The notes below the pieces were generated by a model, which had not been told where the DNA came from, made no database searches, and worked only from the letters and a program-made list of their open reading frames with translations. From NCBI GenBank assembly GCA_046155505.1, contig JBJXFK010000267.1:1-11307 (forward strand): 11,307 nucleotides of DNA, written 5' to 3'. Below are positions 1 through 6,304 of the stretch, one piece after another (within the stretch, counting starts at the first letter, position 1; every line of letters starts with the position of its first letter). Source of the stretch: JBJXFK01 sp046155505 (GTDB taxonomy: Bacteria > Planctomycetota > Phycisphaerae > UBA1845 > Fen-1342). A program made the translations under genes and the position numbers.

Positions 1-36
1 CTCGGCGGTGAGCGTAACAAAGTACTTTTTGACCAT
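1..36 (-). CDS. Partial gene start, resembles IS630-family transposase N-terminus
   Basis: Only the first 12 codons are inside the window, running off the left edge on the minus strand and reading MVKKYFVTLTAE. IS630-family transposases often begin with a very similar string (M-x-KKY-x-VTLT-x-E-E-R), which is the whole basis for the name. A good ribosome-binding sequence, GGGAGG, lies 8 bases upstream of the ATG, supporting a real start. The gene lies downstream of the glycogen synthase gene on the same strand. The IS terminal repeat should fall between about 37 and 195 but I could not identify it without the other end. It could also be an unrelated protein with a chance match; 12 residues are thin evidence. 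Confidence 0.45.
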   Translation of the reverse strand, partial: MVKKYFVTLTAE

Positions 37-142
37 GCTGGGCCTCCCTGCCCGCGGCGGGGAATCCGCCACGGCGACAAGGATGACCGCATCCACTCGT
101 CAATTCAAGCCGGACGGAGCACTAGTACGAGACTCAGCGTGC

Positions 143-154
143 GTGCCATGGCAC
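143..154. repeat. 12-bp perfect palindrome GTGCCATGGCAC
   Basis: A perfect 12-bp palindrome just left of the heptamer array, between the putative transposase start and the glycogen synthase stop. It could belong to the end of an insertion element or be a protein-binding site; nothing else in the window repeats it. Confidence 0.4.
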
Positions 155-201
155 TAGGCACTAGCAACTAGACACTAGACACTAGACACTAGGCACTACT
201 C
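153..201. repeat. Tandem heptamer array, consensus ACTAGRC (7 units)
   Basis: Seven consecutive 7-base units can be read without gaps, with unit types ACTAGGC, ACTAGCA, ACTAGAC and a diverged last unit ACTACTC. Each good unit carries the tetramer CTAG. The array has stop triplets on both strands, and the glycogen synthase stop codon (minus strand, 196-198) lies in the last unit. IS630-type elements are known to favour CTAG/TA targets, and a putative transposase start lies about 115 bases away. Confidence 0.85.
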
Positions 202-2079
202 AGCATCCGGCGGCACAATCGCCCGCCCCGGATAGTACTTCTCAAACGCCATCCGCCGGGCCGCACGGTAGTAGCTCGACATCTTTTTCCAGTCGAATTG
301 TTCAGCGTACGCTTCGCACCGATTGCGCATCGCGATGCGTTCGCGCAGCGACATCTTGACCAGGCTGTGCATCCAGTTCGCCACCTGATACACCGTCGTG
401 TCATACGCCACGCGCCGCCGCCGGGCGACGAACATGCCGTGCGCGTCGTGCTCGGCGTAGTGATCCATCAGATAGGAGCCGAAACCGGCCAGATCGCTCG
501 TGATCGCCGGCACGCCGCGCACGATGCACTCCATCGGCGTGTAACCCCACGGCTCGTAGTACGACGGAAACACACCCAGATTGCAGCCGCGCACGAAATG
601 GTCGTACTCCATGCCGAGAATCGGACTGGCGGCCGTTACAAACTCGGGATGAAACACGACCTTCACCGGATCGTCCGGTGCGTTGAGCAGCTTCTTTCGC
701 CGCAGGTGTACAAGCACGGGGTCGCCCAAGTCGTCCTCGAGATCGTGCGTCACAATCGTCGGCGGCGGCCCCTTCAACCACGCATGCATCATGCGTTTCA
801 ACCGCACGCGTGCATACTCGTCGAGCAAATCCTCAGTCGTCGGCAGCCGTCCCGTGGCCACAGTGTGGAAGAGGGCGCGACCCATTTCCTCTTTCACCTG
901 CCCGCAAACTGTCATCAATTCGTGAAACATCGCCTGGCGATTGAGCACTTCGACATTCGGATTGCGATACGCCGCACGCGTCACGATGAACGCCACGATC
1001 GTCATGCCCGTCTGCTCGGCCCGCAAGCGCTGATTCAGCTCGGCCAGCGAATCGATGAAAACGTCATAGCCCTTGTTGCGATACTCATACCGACCGGCGG
1101 TGAAGAAATAGAGCGTGCGATTCAGGTCAAACGTGTAGCTGGGGAAGAAATGCCCCATCACGAATTCGTGAATGTGCTCCTTCGACTTCTGATGCAGCAC
1201 CTGAAACTCGTGCGGCGCGGTGAAGCGCTCGACGTTCAGCCCGTTGGGCAGCAGCATGTCGGGATTGCGCCCGAGAAACTGAATCGACTCCTGCCCGGTG
1301 ATGTCCGACACGGTGGTGAAAATGTCGCAATCCTGCGTGCAAGCTCGCTCCATCAAGTAGCGATGCTCAAAGCCGTGCTCGCGTGCGACTCGCAGCGGAT
1401 CAATCGACGTGATCTGGTCGTACAAATCGACGTTCGCAGCGCTCAGCGCCCTCCCGACCATCGTCGCGTGCGTCGTAAAGATCGTCGGAAATCCCGCCGC
1501 GCGGTGCTTGAGCAGCGGAATCGCCAACCCGCCCTGCCACTCGTGAAAGTGCGCCAGCATCGGCCGACCGCGCAGCCGCTTCTGCACCGCTTGCAGCAAG
1601 TCGGCAACCGCGAACCCGAACATCACCACCGGATCGCCCTCGGCGTCCGCCGGCGGAGTGCCAATCTGGTGGTCCTTCCACAGGAAATACTTCATCTGCG
1701 GCAGATGCTCGGCCACCGTCCGCAGGTCGATCAGAATCACCCGCGGCCGACCCGTGATCAGCCATCGCCCCGTGTGAATGCCCACGCCGCGCGAACGCAA
1801 ATCCTCGATCGCCTCGCCGATCGGGCCGTCCTGCGCGTGGGGTTCGAATTCGATCTTGGCCGCCGCCTCGCGATACGGCCCGATCGCGAAATAGCCGTCG
1901 CCCCAGCGACTCGTCGCCGCCGGCGCTTTGCTGCGCAGCACCGTGTAAATTCCGCCGGCCTGCGAGCAGACTTCCCATGAGATTTCAAAGAGATACGGTG
2001 CGTCCGGAGACGCATCGAGCCGACGCACCTCGCGTTCGCGGTGCGGGCGGCGTTCGCCATCGTTGGTCGGTCGTAGCAT
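196..2079 (-). CDS. Glycogen synthase, eukaryotic-type glycosyltransferase family 3
   Basis: A 627-residue protein that should transfer glucose from a nucleotide sugar to the growing alpha-1,4-glucan (glycogen) chain in the cytoplasm. The GT3 signature FEISWEVCSQAGGIYTVL is at residues 31-48. The second half of the N-terminal domain has HFHEWQGG (178-184) and TTHATMVGR (202-210), and LLPNGLNVERF is at 276-286. The C-terminal nucleotide-sugar domain has YYEPWGYTPMECIVRG (507-522), giving the catalytic E-x7-E pair E509/E517. Bacterial GlgA is a different family (GT5). Arginines 579, 581, 585 and 587 lie where the yeast/animal enzymes carry the arginine-rich helix that binds glucose-6-phosphate, so allosteric control is possible (inference). 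The protein is somewhat shorter than eukaryotic homologues (about 700 residues). The start ATG has only a weak ribosome-binding site; no better in-frame start is visible. The stop codon is supplied by the heptamer array. It lies 62 bases downstream of the dehydrogenase gene on the same strand. Confidence 0.93.
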   Translation of the reverse strand: MLRPTNDGERRPHREREVRRLDASPDAPYLFEISWEVCSQAGGIYTVLRSKAPAATSRWGDGYFAIGPYREAAAKIEFEPHAQDGPIGEAIEDLRSRGVGIHTGRWLITGRPRVILIDLRTVAEHLPQMKYFLWKDHQIGTPPADAEGDPVVMFGFAVADLLQAVQKRLRGRPMLAHFHEWQGGLAIPLLKHRAAGFPTIFTTHATMVGRALSAANVDLYDQITSIDPLRVAREHGFEHRYLMERACTQDCDIFTTVSDITGQESIQFLGRNPDMLLPNGLNVERFTAPHEFQVLHQKSKEHIHEFVMGHFFPSYTFDLNRTLYFFTAGRYEYRNKGYDVFIDSLAELNQRLRAEQTGMTIVAFIVTRAAYRNPNVEVLNRQAMFHELMTVCGQVKEEMGRALFHTVATGRLPTTEDLLDEYARVRLKRMMHAWLKGPPPTIVTHDLEDDLGDPVLVHLRRKKLLNAPDDPVKVVFHPEFVTAASPILGMEYDHFVRGCNLGVFPSYYEPWGYTPMECIVRGVPAITSDLAGFGSYLMDHYAEHDAHGMFVARRRRVAYDTTVYQVANWMHSLVKMSLRERIAMRNRCEAYAEQFDWKKMSSYYRAARRMAFEKYYPGRAIVPPDAE

Positions 2080-2107
2080 GGATTCGTCGCTTCACTTCCA
2101 CTTGCGG

Positions 2108-2131
2108 CGGTGCGATCGGCCCATCGCACCG
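2108..2131 (-). other. 9-bp perfect hairpin between dehydrogenase and glycogen synthase genes
   Basis: The arms CGGTGCGAT (2108-2116) and ATCGCACCG (2123-2131) enclose a 6-base loop in the 62-base spacer. On the transcribed (minus) strand the hairpin follows the dehydrogenase stop by about 10 bases. No T-run follows it, so it is not a textbook intrinsic terminator. It could stabilise the upstream message, attenuate read-through into the glycogen synthase gene, or be a decayed terminator. Confidence 0.55.
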
Positions 2132-2141
2132 GCCCGCGCTC

Positions 2142-3554
2142 CTACTTGGCCGAGTGGATCGCGACGCCGAACACTGCTTCGGCCGCTTCCATGACAGTCT
2201 CGCTGGTCGCCGGATGCGGGTGAATGGTCATGGCGAGATCGTCCGCCTCGGCTCCCATCTCCATCGCCAGCACCGCTTCGCTGATCAGATCGCCGGCGTT
2301 CTGCCCGACGATGCCGACACCCAGCACGCGCCGCGTCGTCTCGTCGGCGATGATCTTGGTCAACCCCTCGGGCCGACCCATCGCGATCGCACGGCCCGAC
2401 GCACCCCACGGGAATTTGCCGATCTTCACCTTCAGACCCTTGGCCTTCGCCTCGGCCTCGGTGATGCCGCACCAGGCGACTTCGGGATTGGTGTACACCA
2501 CGGCCGGAATCGCGGCAGCATCAAACGCAGTCTTGTGCCCGGCGATCGCCTCGGCGGCGACGATGCCCTCGCGCGACGCCTTGTGCGCCAGCATCGGGTC
2601 GCCGGCGACGTCGCCGATGGCGTAAATGCGTTTGTCGGTCGTGCGCCGCTGGGCATCGACTTGCAGGAAGCCACGAGCATCGGGCTTCAAGCCGGTCTTC
2701 TCAATATCGATATTGTCCGTATTCGGCTGGCGACCGACCGAAGTCAGCACCTTTTCAAACACCATCTTGTACTTCTCGCCGGCTTTCGTGAACGAGACTT
2801 CGACGCCGCCATTGACCGGCTTGCCGCCTTCGAGCTTGGCCCCGACGTGAATGCCCTCAAACTGCTTCTTGAGCCGAGCTTCGAGCGGGCGGGCGAGGTC
2901 TTCGTCAGCCCCGGCACAGATACGATCAAGCGCTTCGACGACCGTCACTTTGCTACCCAGCGCCGCGTACACCTGCCCAAGCTCAAGGCCGATGTACCCG
3001 CCGCCGATGACCAGCAGCGTCTTTGGGATATTCTCAAGGTCCAGCGCGCCGGTCGAGTCGATGCAGCAACTCGCCGGGATCAGCGACTCGGGCAACCGTT
3101 TCGGTCGCGAACCGGTGGCGATGATGCAATTTTTGAATTTGATCCGCGCGACTTCGCTGTTTTCCAGCCGAATGGTCTTGCCGTCCTCGAACTTGCCGCG
3201 CCCCACGACGACGCGGACGTTTCGCTTCTTGGCCAGCGTGTTGATACCGCTGCAGAGCTTGGTGACGACGCTTTGCTTCCAGCCGCGGAGCTTGTCTATG
3301 TCGATCTTCGGCTCGCCGAAGGTCACACCCATGCCGCCCGCTTCATGCGCATGTTCGATCAGGTGTGCGATGTGCAGCAGGGCCTTCGACGGAATGCACC
3401 CCTCGCGCAGGCAGACGCCGCCGAGCATGGGGTTGGCATCGACCAGCGTGGTCGAGATTCCGAGGTCGGCTGCTTTGAACGCCGCCACATATCCGCCGGG
3501 ACCGCCGCCGAGAACGAGTAGATCTGTCTGTTCGGTGAGTTCGCCAACGACCAC
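2142..3554 (-). CDS. lpdA: Dihydrolipoyl dehydrogenase (E3 subunit)
   Basis: This FAD-dependent enzyme reoxidises dihydrolipoamide with NAD+ in 2-oxoacid dehydrogenase complexes and the glycine cleavage system. Visible features, numbered from the chosen start, are the FAD-binding GGGPGG (16-21), the redox disulfide in GGVCLREGCIPSK (C48/C53), the ATGSRP element, the NAD-binding GGGYIGLELG, and the C-terminal catalytic HPHPATSE with H447 and E452. The length of 470 residues is normal. The open frame runs 66 codons further upstream, but that part translates intergenic repeats. I chose the GTG at 3552-3554 because it gives the usual VVVGEL-type N-terminus and has GGAG six bases upstream. No genes for E1 or E2 subunits are nearby, so it probably serves several complexes. 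It may be co-transcribed with the glycogen synthase gene downstream. Confidence 0.95.
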   Translation of the reverse strand: MVVGELTEQTDLLVLGGGPGGYVAAFKAADLGISTTLVDANPMLGGVCLREGCIPSKALLHIAHLIEHAHEAGGMGVTFGEPKIDIDKLRGWKQSVVTKLCSGINTLAKKRNVRVVVGRGKFEDGKTIRLENSEVARIKFKNCIIATGSRPKRLPESLIPASCCIDSTGALDLENIPKTLLVIGGGYIGLELGQVYAALGSKVTVVEALDRICAGADEDLARPLEARLKKQFEGIHVGAKLEGGKPVNGGVEVSFTKAGEKYKMVFEKVLTSVGRQPNTDNIDIEKTGLKPDARGFLQVDAQRRTTDKRIYAIGDVAGDPMLAHKASREGIVAAEAIAGHKTAFDAAAIPAVVYTNPEVAWCGITEAEAKAKGLKVKIGKFPWGASGRAIAMGRPEGLTKIIADETTRRVLGVGIVGQNAGDLISEAVLAMEMGAEADDLAMTIHPHPATSETVMEAAEAVFGVAIHSAK

Positions 3555-3560
3555 AGTCGT

Positions 3561-3564
3561 CTCC
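3561..3564 (-). promoter_or_regulatory. Ribosome-binding site deciding the GTG start of the dehydrogenase gene
   Basis: The sequence GGAG on the minus strand lies six bases before GTG 3554. No in-frame ATG lies close to the conserved N-terminus, and the far upstream ATGs lie in repeat DNA, so this site is what fixes the start. Confidence 0.6.
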
Positions 3565-3678
3565 GTTTCTACGCACGCGATGAGTGATATCGACCCCCGC
3601 CGATCGCCTGTCGCGGGCGGCGGATCGAAGATCGTAGCCGAAGGGCGGGCAGGTGTGGAGCGCTTCGGAGCACCCATG

Positions 3679-3782
3679 CGAACGCGCCGCGCAAGCGAGT
3701 GTACTATGGGCTTCCAGCCCGGTCCTCCGTACTGCGAGCTTCCAGCCCGCATTTCCGAACCCCGAGCGCAAGCGAGTCGGGG
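3679..3782. repeat. Composite intergenic repeat, copy 1 (AGCGAGTG boxes flanking two hairpins)
   Basis: In order there is a GCGCAAGCGAGTGT box, the hairpin GGGCTTCCAGCCC, TACTGCGAGCTTCCAGCCCG, and CCGAACCCCGAGCGCAAGCG. The same order of elements with many substitutions occurs at 10245-10343. The GGGCT-tcc-AGCCC core is self-complementary. The repeat lies upstream of the dehydrogenase gene. Confidence 0.75.
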
Positions 3783-3831
3783 TAGCGTGCTCGAAGTAGC
3801 GAGTAGCGAGTATCAAGTTGCGAGTTGAAGC
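3755..3831. repeat. Composite repeat with heptamer tail, copy 1
   Basis: This 77-base element is an AGCGAG box, then GGGGTAGCGTGCTCGA, then five heptamers of the AGTAGCG type (3795-3829). A 76-base copy in the same orientation lies at 5503-5578. Its first part overlaps the end of the other composite repeat at 3679-3782. Confidence 0.85.
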
Positions 3832-3892
3832 GGACACCCATCCAAACGCGACGCACACAAGAAGCAGCCGAGGGCGGCAGCTCCACATGGTG

Positions 3893-3935
3893 CTCCGTTC
3901 CCTCCGTGTCCTCGTGCCCTCCGCATCCTCCGTGG
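3893..3935. repeat. Degenerate CCTCCGTG tandem array
   Basis: About five units of 8-9 bases (CTCCGTTC, CCTCCGTGT, CCTCGTGC, CCTCCGCAT, CCTCCGTGG) run in tandem. The unit is similar to the reverse complement of the octamer array inside the kinase gene at 8898-8999, suggesting one repeat family that occurs both between and within genes. Confidence 0.6.
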
Positions 3936-4017
3936 CACCGCATTTCTCTTCGCCCCGCCCCGCGATAAACTCCCCTCATTGCCCAGCCGATACGTGCCGC
4001 AACCGCGAGGAGTGCCG

Positions 4018-4368
4018 ATGTCTGAGCAGCCGCAAACGAACGTGATTCAGTTCGACGATTTCGCCAAGATCGACCTGCGCGTCGCCACCGTGCTCGAGGC
4101 CGCTGCGCACCCCAGCGCCGACAAACTGCTCGTGCTCAAAGTCGACCTCGGCACGGAAACGCGCCAAATCCTTGCCGGCATCCGCCAGTGGTACGACCCA
4201 GCGACCCTCGTCGGTCGCCAGGTCATCGTCGTCGCCAATCTGGCCCCGCGCACCATGCGCGGCCTCGAAAGCCAGGGCATGCTGCTCGCCGCCGGCACCG
4301 AAGATCGCCAGACAATCATCTTCATCACGCCGGAAAAGCCGATCGCGGCTGGCTCAAAGGTGTCCTGA
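4018..4368 (+). CDS. Stand-alone tRNA-binding domain protein (MetRS beta/CsaA-like)
   Basis: A 116-residue OB-fold protein equivalent to the C-terminal tRNA-binding domain of methionyl-tRNA synthetase. Diagnostic stretches are FDDFAKIDLRVATV (12-25), HPSADKLLVLKVDLG (31-45), ILAGIRQWY (51-59) and GRQVIVVANLAPRTMRGLES (66-85) followed by QGMLLAA. The wording is closer to the MetRS C-terminal domain than to the secretion chaperone CsaA, though both share the fold. It probably helps a synthetase lacking this domain to hold tRNA (inference); the partner gene is not in this window. The ATG at 4018 was chosen over the upstream in-frame ATG at 3979 because GAGGAG lies seven bases before it and family members start here. 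A strong terminator follows. Confidence 0.88.
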   Translation: MSEQPQTNVIQFDDFAKIDLRVATVLEAAAHPSADKLLVLKVDLGTETRQILAGIRQWYDPATLVGRQVIVVANLAPRTMRGLESQGMLLAAGTEDRQTIIFITPEKPIAAGSKVS

Positions 4369-4387
4369 ACCGAAGGCGGCTGGGGTG

Positions 4388-4417
4388 GGGCGGGTATTCC
4401 TACCCGCCCGCTCTTTT
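4388..4417 (+). terminator. Intrinsic terminator after the tRNA-binding protein gene
   Basis: The stem GGGCGGGTA (4388-4396) pairs perfectly with TACCCGCCC (4401-4409) across loop TTCC, and TTTT follows at 4414-4417. It lies 20 bases after the stop codon. The same strand resumes with the transporter gene 33 bases later, so that gene probably has its own promoter or relies on read-through. Confidence 0.75.
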
Positions 4418-4449
4418 GATTGCCGCGTCCCAGTGAGTAATCCGCCGCC

Positions 4450-5409
4450 ATGCCTATCCCCGCCGAGTTCGCACCGATGCTCGGCCCCGCCGCCGCCGTC
4501 GGCACATCCGTCCTATGGACGTGCAGCACGTTGCTCTTCAGCACCGCCAGCCGACGACTCGGCGCGACAATCGTCAACGTCGTCCGCATCTGGCTCGCGC
4601 TGGTCTTCGTCGTCATCGCCCAACGCCTGATCGGCGGATCCTGGCTGCCGACCGGCGATCCGACGCAATTCGCCTGGCTCATCGCTTCCGGCTTCCTCGG
4701 CGTGTGCATCGGCGATCAGGCACTACTCAGCGCCTACGTTCTCATCGGCCCGCGGCTCAGTGCAATGGTCACCACGACCGCCCCGCTCATGGCCGCCGCC
4801 TTCGGCATCGCCATGCTCGGCGAACGCATCAGCCCGATCGCCGGCGTCGGCATGATCATGACTCTCGGCGGTGTCGTGTGGGTCGTACTCGAACGCAGCC
4901 CCGATGCAACGCAAACCACCGCGTCGCGCCGCTGGCTGGGCATCGCACTGGCGACCCTTTCCGCCGCATGCCAAGCTGCCGGCATGCTGATGAGCAAGAA
5001 GGGCATCGGCCACGGCTGGTTGCCGCGCGAGCAACATCTCGATCCGCTGGCCGCGTCGATGATTCGCATCGCCGCCGCCGCGGTGTGCGTCATGCCGCTG
5101 CTGGCGATTCGCACCATGCGATCCAAACCGACCGCCGTCGAGCACCCGCCCGGCACGCCGTCCGCCTCGACCGCCTGGACCTGTGCGGTGATCGGCGCGG
5201 TGGTCGGCCCGTTCCTGGGCATGACGCTCTCGCTCGTCGCGGCGGATCTCATCCCGATCGGCATCGCACAGACACTCTGCTCGCTCTCGCCAATTTTCAT
5301 TTTGCCCGCGCTGGCGTTCATCCAGCGCGAACGAATCAGCATCCGCGCGGTGCTGGGCGCGATGCTGTCCGTCGCCGGCGGCGCGATGCTATTCCTCTCG
5401 CGCCCGTAG
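4450..5409 (+). CDS. EamA/DMT-family membrane transporter, 10 TM
   Basis: A 319-residue integral membrane protein of the drug/metabolite transporter superfamily with two homologous EamA halves, about residues 12-148 and 163-318. Each half ends in the family signature: TTAPLMAAAFGIAMLGERIS (109-128), and in the second half LSPIFILPALAFIQRERIS. Around ten hydrophobic segments are visible, at roughly 12-32, 42-62, 74-96, 102-122, 128-147, 163-181, 203-221, 243-264, 270-291 and 298-317. The loop after residue 222 (RTMRSKPTAVEHPPG) is positively charged. Relatives export amino acids, nucleotides or other small metabolites; the substrate cannot be told from sequence. The ATG at 4450 has little ribosome-binding sequence before it. 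The stop codon TAG (5407-5409) lies in the first bases of a repeat also found upstream of the kinase gene. Confidence 0.88.
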   Translation: MPIPAEFAPMLGPAAAVGTSVLWTCSTLLFSTASRRLGATIVNVVRIWLALVFVVIAQRLIGGSWLPTGDPTQFAWLIASGFLGVCIGDQALLSAYVLIGPRLSAMVTTTAPLMAAAFGIAMLGERISPIAGVGMIMTLGGVVWVVLERSPDATQTTASRRWLGIALATLSAACQAAGMLMSKKGIGHGWLPREQHLDPLAASMIRIAAAAVCVMPLLAIRTMRSKPTAVEHPPGTPSASTAWTCAVIGAVVGPFLGMTLSLVAADLIPIGIAQTLCSLSPIFILPALAFIQRERISIRAVLGAMLSVAGGAMLFLSRP

Positions 5410-5432
5410 CGTTCGGGCCTCAGTGCCCGACG
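5405..5432. repeat. 28-bp hairpin repeat, copy 1, containing the transporter stop codon
   Basis: It begins CGTAGCGTTCGGGCCT and ends GTGCCCGACG; it matches 10073-10100 at all but two positions. TCGGGC and GCCCGA can pair. The TAG inside its first bases is the transporter stop. Confidence 0.85.
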
Positions 5433-5502
5433 CCGGCTCGCGTCCGCAATCCGAACGCGACGCGCCAGCGAGTGCCCCGAGCGTCAGCGAGTCCCCGCCT
5501 TT

Positions 5503-5578
5503 CCGAACCCCCAGCGCGAGCGAGCGGGGTAGCGTGCTCGAAGTAGCGAGTATCGAGTATCAAGTAGCGAGTTGAAGC
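5503..5578. repeat. Composite repeat with heptamer tail, copy 2
   Basis: A 76-base copy of the element at 3755-3831. It has the same GGGGTAGCGTGCTCGA core and five tail heptamers (5542-5576; AGTAGCG, AGTATCG, AGTATCA, AGTAGCG, AGTTGAA). The number of heptamers is equal in both copies but individual units differ. Confidence 0.85.
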
Positions 5579-5589
5579 AAACTCGCAAT

Positions 5590-5613
5590 CCGAACGCGAA
5601 GCGCCAGCGAGTG
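5590..5613. repeat. AGCGAGTG box repeat
   Basis: A 24-base box of the form CCGAACGCGAAGCG followed by CCAGCGAGTG. Near-identical boxes lie at 5451-5474, 10245-10268 and 10320-10343, with diverged ones at 3679-3701 and 7307-7330. It is the most frequent intergenic repeat in the window and always in this orientation. Confidence 0.85.
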
Positions 5614-5639
5614 CCCGTACCGCAGCGAGCCATCTCGCG

Positions 5640-6179
5640 TCACCGCGCGTCGCCGCCGCTCAAATCTCGATACAGCCTCGCCCGCGCGATCTGCCACTCG
5701 CGTTTCACCGTCGCAGTCGAGATGCCCAGCACCTCCGCCGTGTCCTCGACGCTCAGCCCGGCAAAGAACCGCAGCCTCACGAGCTTTCCGGCCTGCGGGT
5801 CGATTGCGTCGAGCCGCGTGATCGCTTCATCGAGCGCGAGCAGCGCGTCGGCGTTGGATTCATCCGACAGATCGGCGGCAACGGCATCGAGCGACTGCAC
5901 CCGCCGCGCATCGCCGCCGCCGCGTTTGTCGGTCGCTCGGGCGCGGGCGTGGTCGATGAGAATCCGCCGCATCGCCTCGGCCGCGGCGGAGAAAAATTGT
6001 CGCCGATCGGATGGGTCAAACGCGCCCGCACCGCACAGCCGCAGCCACGCCTCGTTGACGAGTGCGGTGGCCTGCAACGTGTGATCGCGGCGTTCGCTGC
6101 GTAGGCGGTTGCGCGCGATGGCGAGCAGCTCGGCATAAACCTCGGCGAAACGCGGTGATGGGGATGACTCGTTGGGCAT
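5640..6179 (-). CDS. ECF sigma factor (Sig-70_X6 / Planctomycetes type)
   Basis: A 179-residue alternative sigma factor that would direct RNA polymerase to a small set of promoters. Region 2 spans about residues 10-82, with HTLQATALVNEAWLRL (33-48) and RRQFFSAAAEAMRRILIDHA (59-78), a wording typical of the sigma family expanded in planctomycetes (TIGR02999 style). A short linker rich in Asp and Ala leads to region 4 (about 115-172) with the helix-turn-helix SVEDTAEVLGISTATVKREW (143-162). No anti-sigma gene is adjacent. Members are often encoded next to large Ser/Thr kinases, and one lies about 1.3 kb away on the same strand (7520-10003), but upstream and separated by an opposite-strand cassette. 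The gene is divergent from that cassette. There is no strong ribosome-binding site before the ATG. Confidence 0.93.
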   Translation of the reverse strand: MPNESSPSPRFAEVYAELLAIARNRLRSERRDHTLQATALVNEAWLRLCGAGAFDPSDRRQFFSAAAEAMRRILIDHARARATDKRGGGDARRVQSLDAVAADLSDESNADALLALDEAITRLDAIDPQAGKLVRLRFFAGLSVEDTAEVLGISTATVKREWQIARARLYRDLSGGDAR

Positions 6180-6207
6180 ATGAATATCGTATTCCGTTTA
6201 TTCGCAG

Positions 6208-6219
6208 TCGCGATCGCGA
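6208..6219. promoter_or_regulatory. 12-bp perfect palindrome TCGCGATCGCGA in divergent region
   Basis: This perfect palindrome lies about 30 bases before the sigma factor start in the 125-bp divergent region. It could be a regulator site or chance in GC-rich DNA. Confidence 0.35.
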
Positions 6220-6223
6220 TGGG

Positions 6224-6245
6224 CTCACCGAAATTTTCTGGTGAG
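6224..6245. promoter_or_regulatory. Candidate operator: inverted repeat CTCACC-N10-GGTGAG
   Basis: The arms CTCACC (6224-6229) and GGTGAG (6240-6245) flank an A/T-rich 10-base centre. The centre-to-centre spacing of about one and a half helical turns and its location just upstream of the extended -10 of the cassette suit an autoregulatory operator. Alternatively it is a hairpin in the sigma factor leader RNA. Confidence 0.4.
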
Positions 6246-6260
6246 GTGGACGCGGCGAGT

Positions 6261-6269
6261 TGCTAGAAT
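6261..6269 (+). promoter_or_regulatory. Candidate extended -10 promoter for the DUF433-DUF5615 cassette
   Basis: TGCTAGAAT fits the extended -10 form TGnTAnAAT. No good -35 lies upstream, as is common for extended -10 promoters. Transcription would begin near 6276, giving a leader of about 30 bases. Confidence 0.35.
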
Positions 6270-6304
6270 TGATGGAACGTCATCGCACGATCACGAGGTG
6301 CTCC

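Larger units (their letters stand above)
3555..4017. other. 463-base divergent spacer filled with repeats
   Basis: This spacer separates the divergent dehydrogenase and tRNA-binding-protein genes. It contains a composite repeat (3679-3782) resembling one at 10245-10343, a second composite (3755-3831) resembling 5503-5578, and a degenerate CCTCCGTG-type array (3893-3935). No convincing additional gene is seen. Promoters for both flanking genes should be here; a TAAACT at 3966-3971 could be the -10 of the plus-strand gene but has no clear -35. Confidence 0.6.
5410..5639. other. Convergent spacer made of repeats
   Basis: This spacer lies between the 3' ends of the transporter and sigma factor genes. 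It holds, in order, most of the 28-bp hairpin repeat, an AACGCGACGCGCCAGCGAGTG box at 5453-5473, the composite heptamer repeat (5503-5578), and another GCGCCAGCGAGTG box (5590-5613). No T-rich intrinsic terminator was found; the hairpins may serve that role. No gene is seen. Confidence 0.6.

Noticed and set aside
298..1980. 560-residue plus-strand open frame
   Set aside because: Antisense to the well-supported glycogen synthase; composition is Arg/His-rich as expected of a GC-rich shadow frame, with no recognisable motif.
1977..3521. 514-residue plus-strand open frame
   Set aside because: Antisense to the dihydrolipoyl dehydrogenase gene; no family features.
6260..6304. TTG start for the DUF433 gene
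   Set aside because: It would overlap the candidate -10 region and add residues absent from the family; ATG 6305 has a suitable ribosome-binding sequence.
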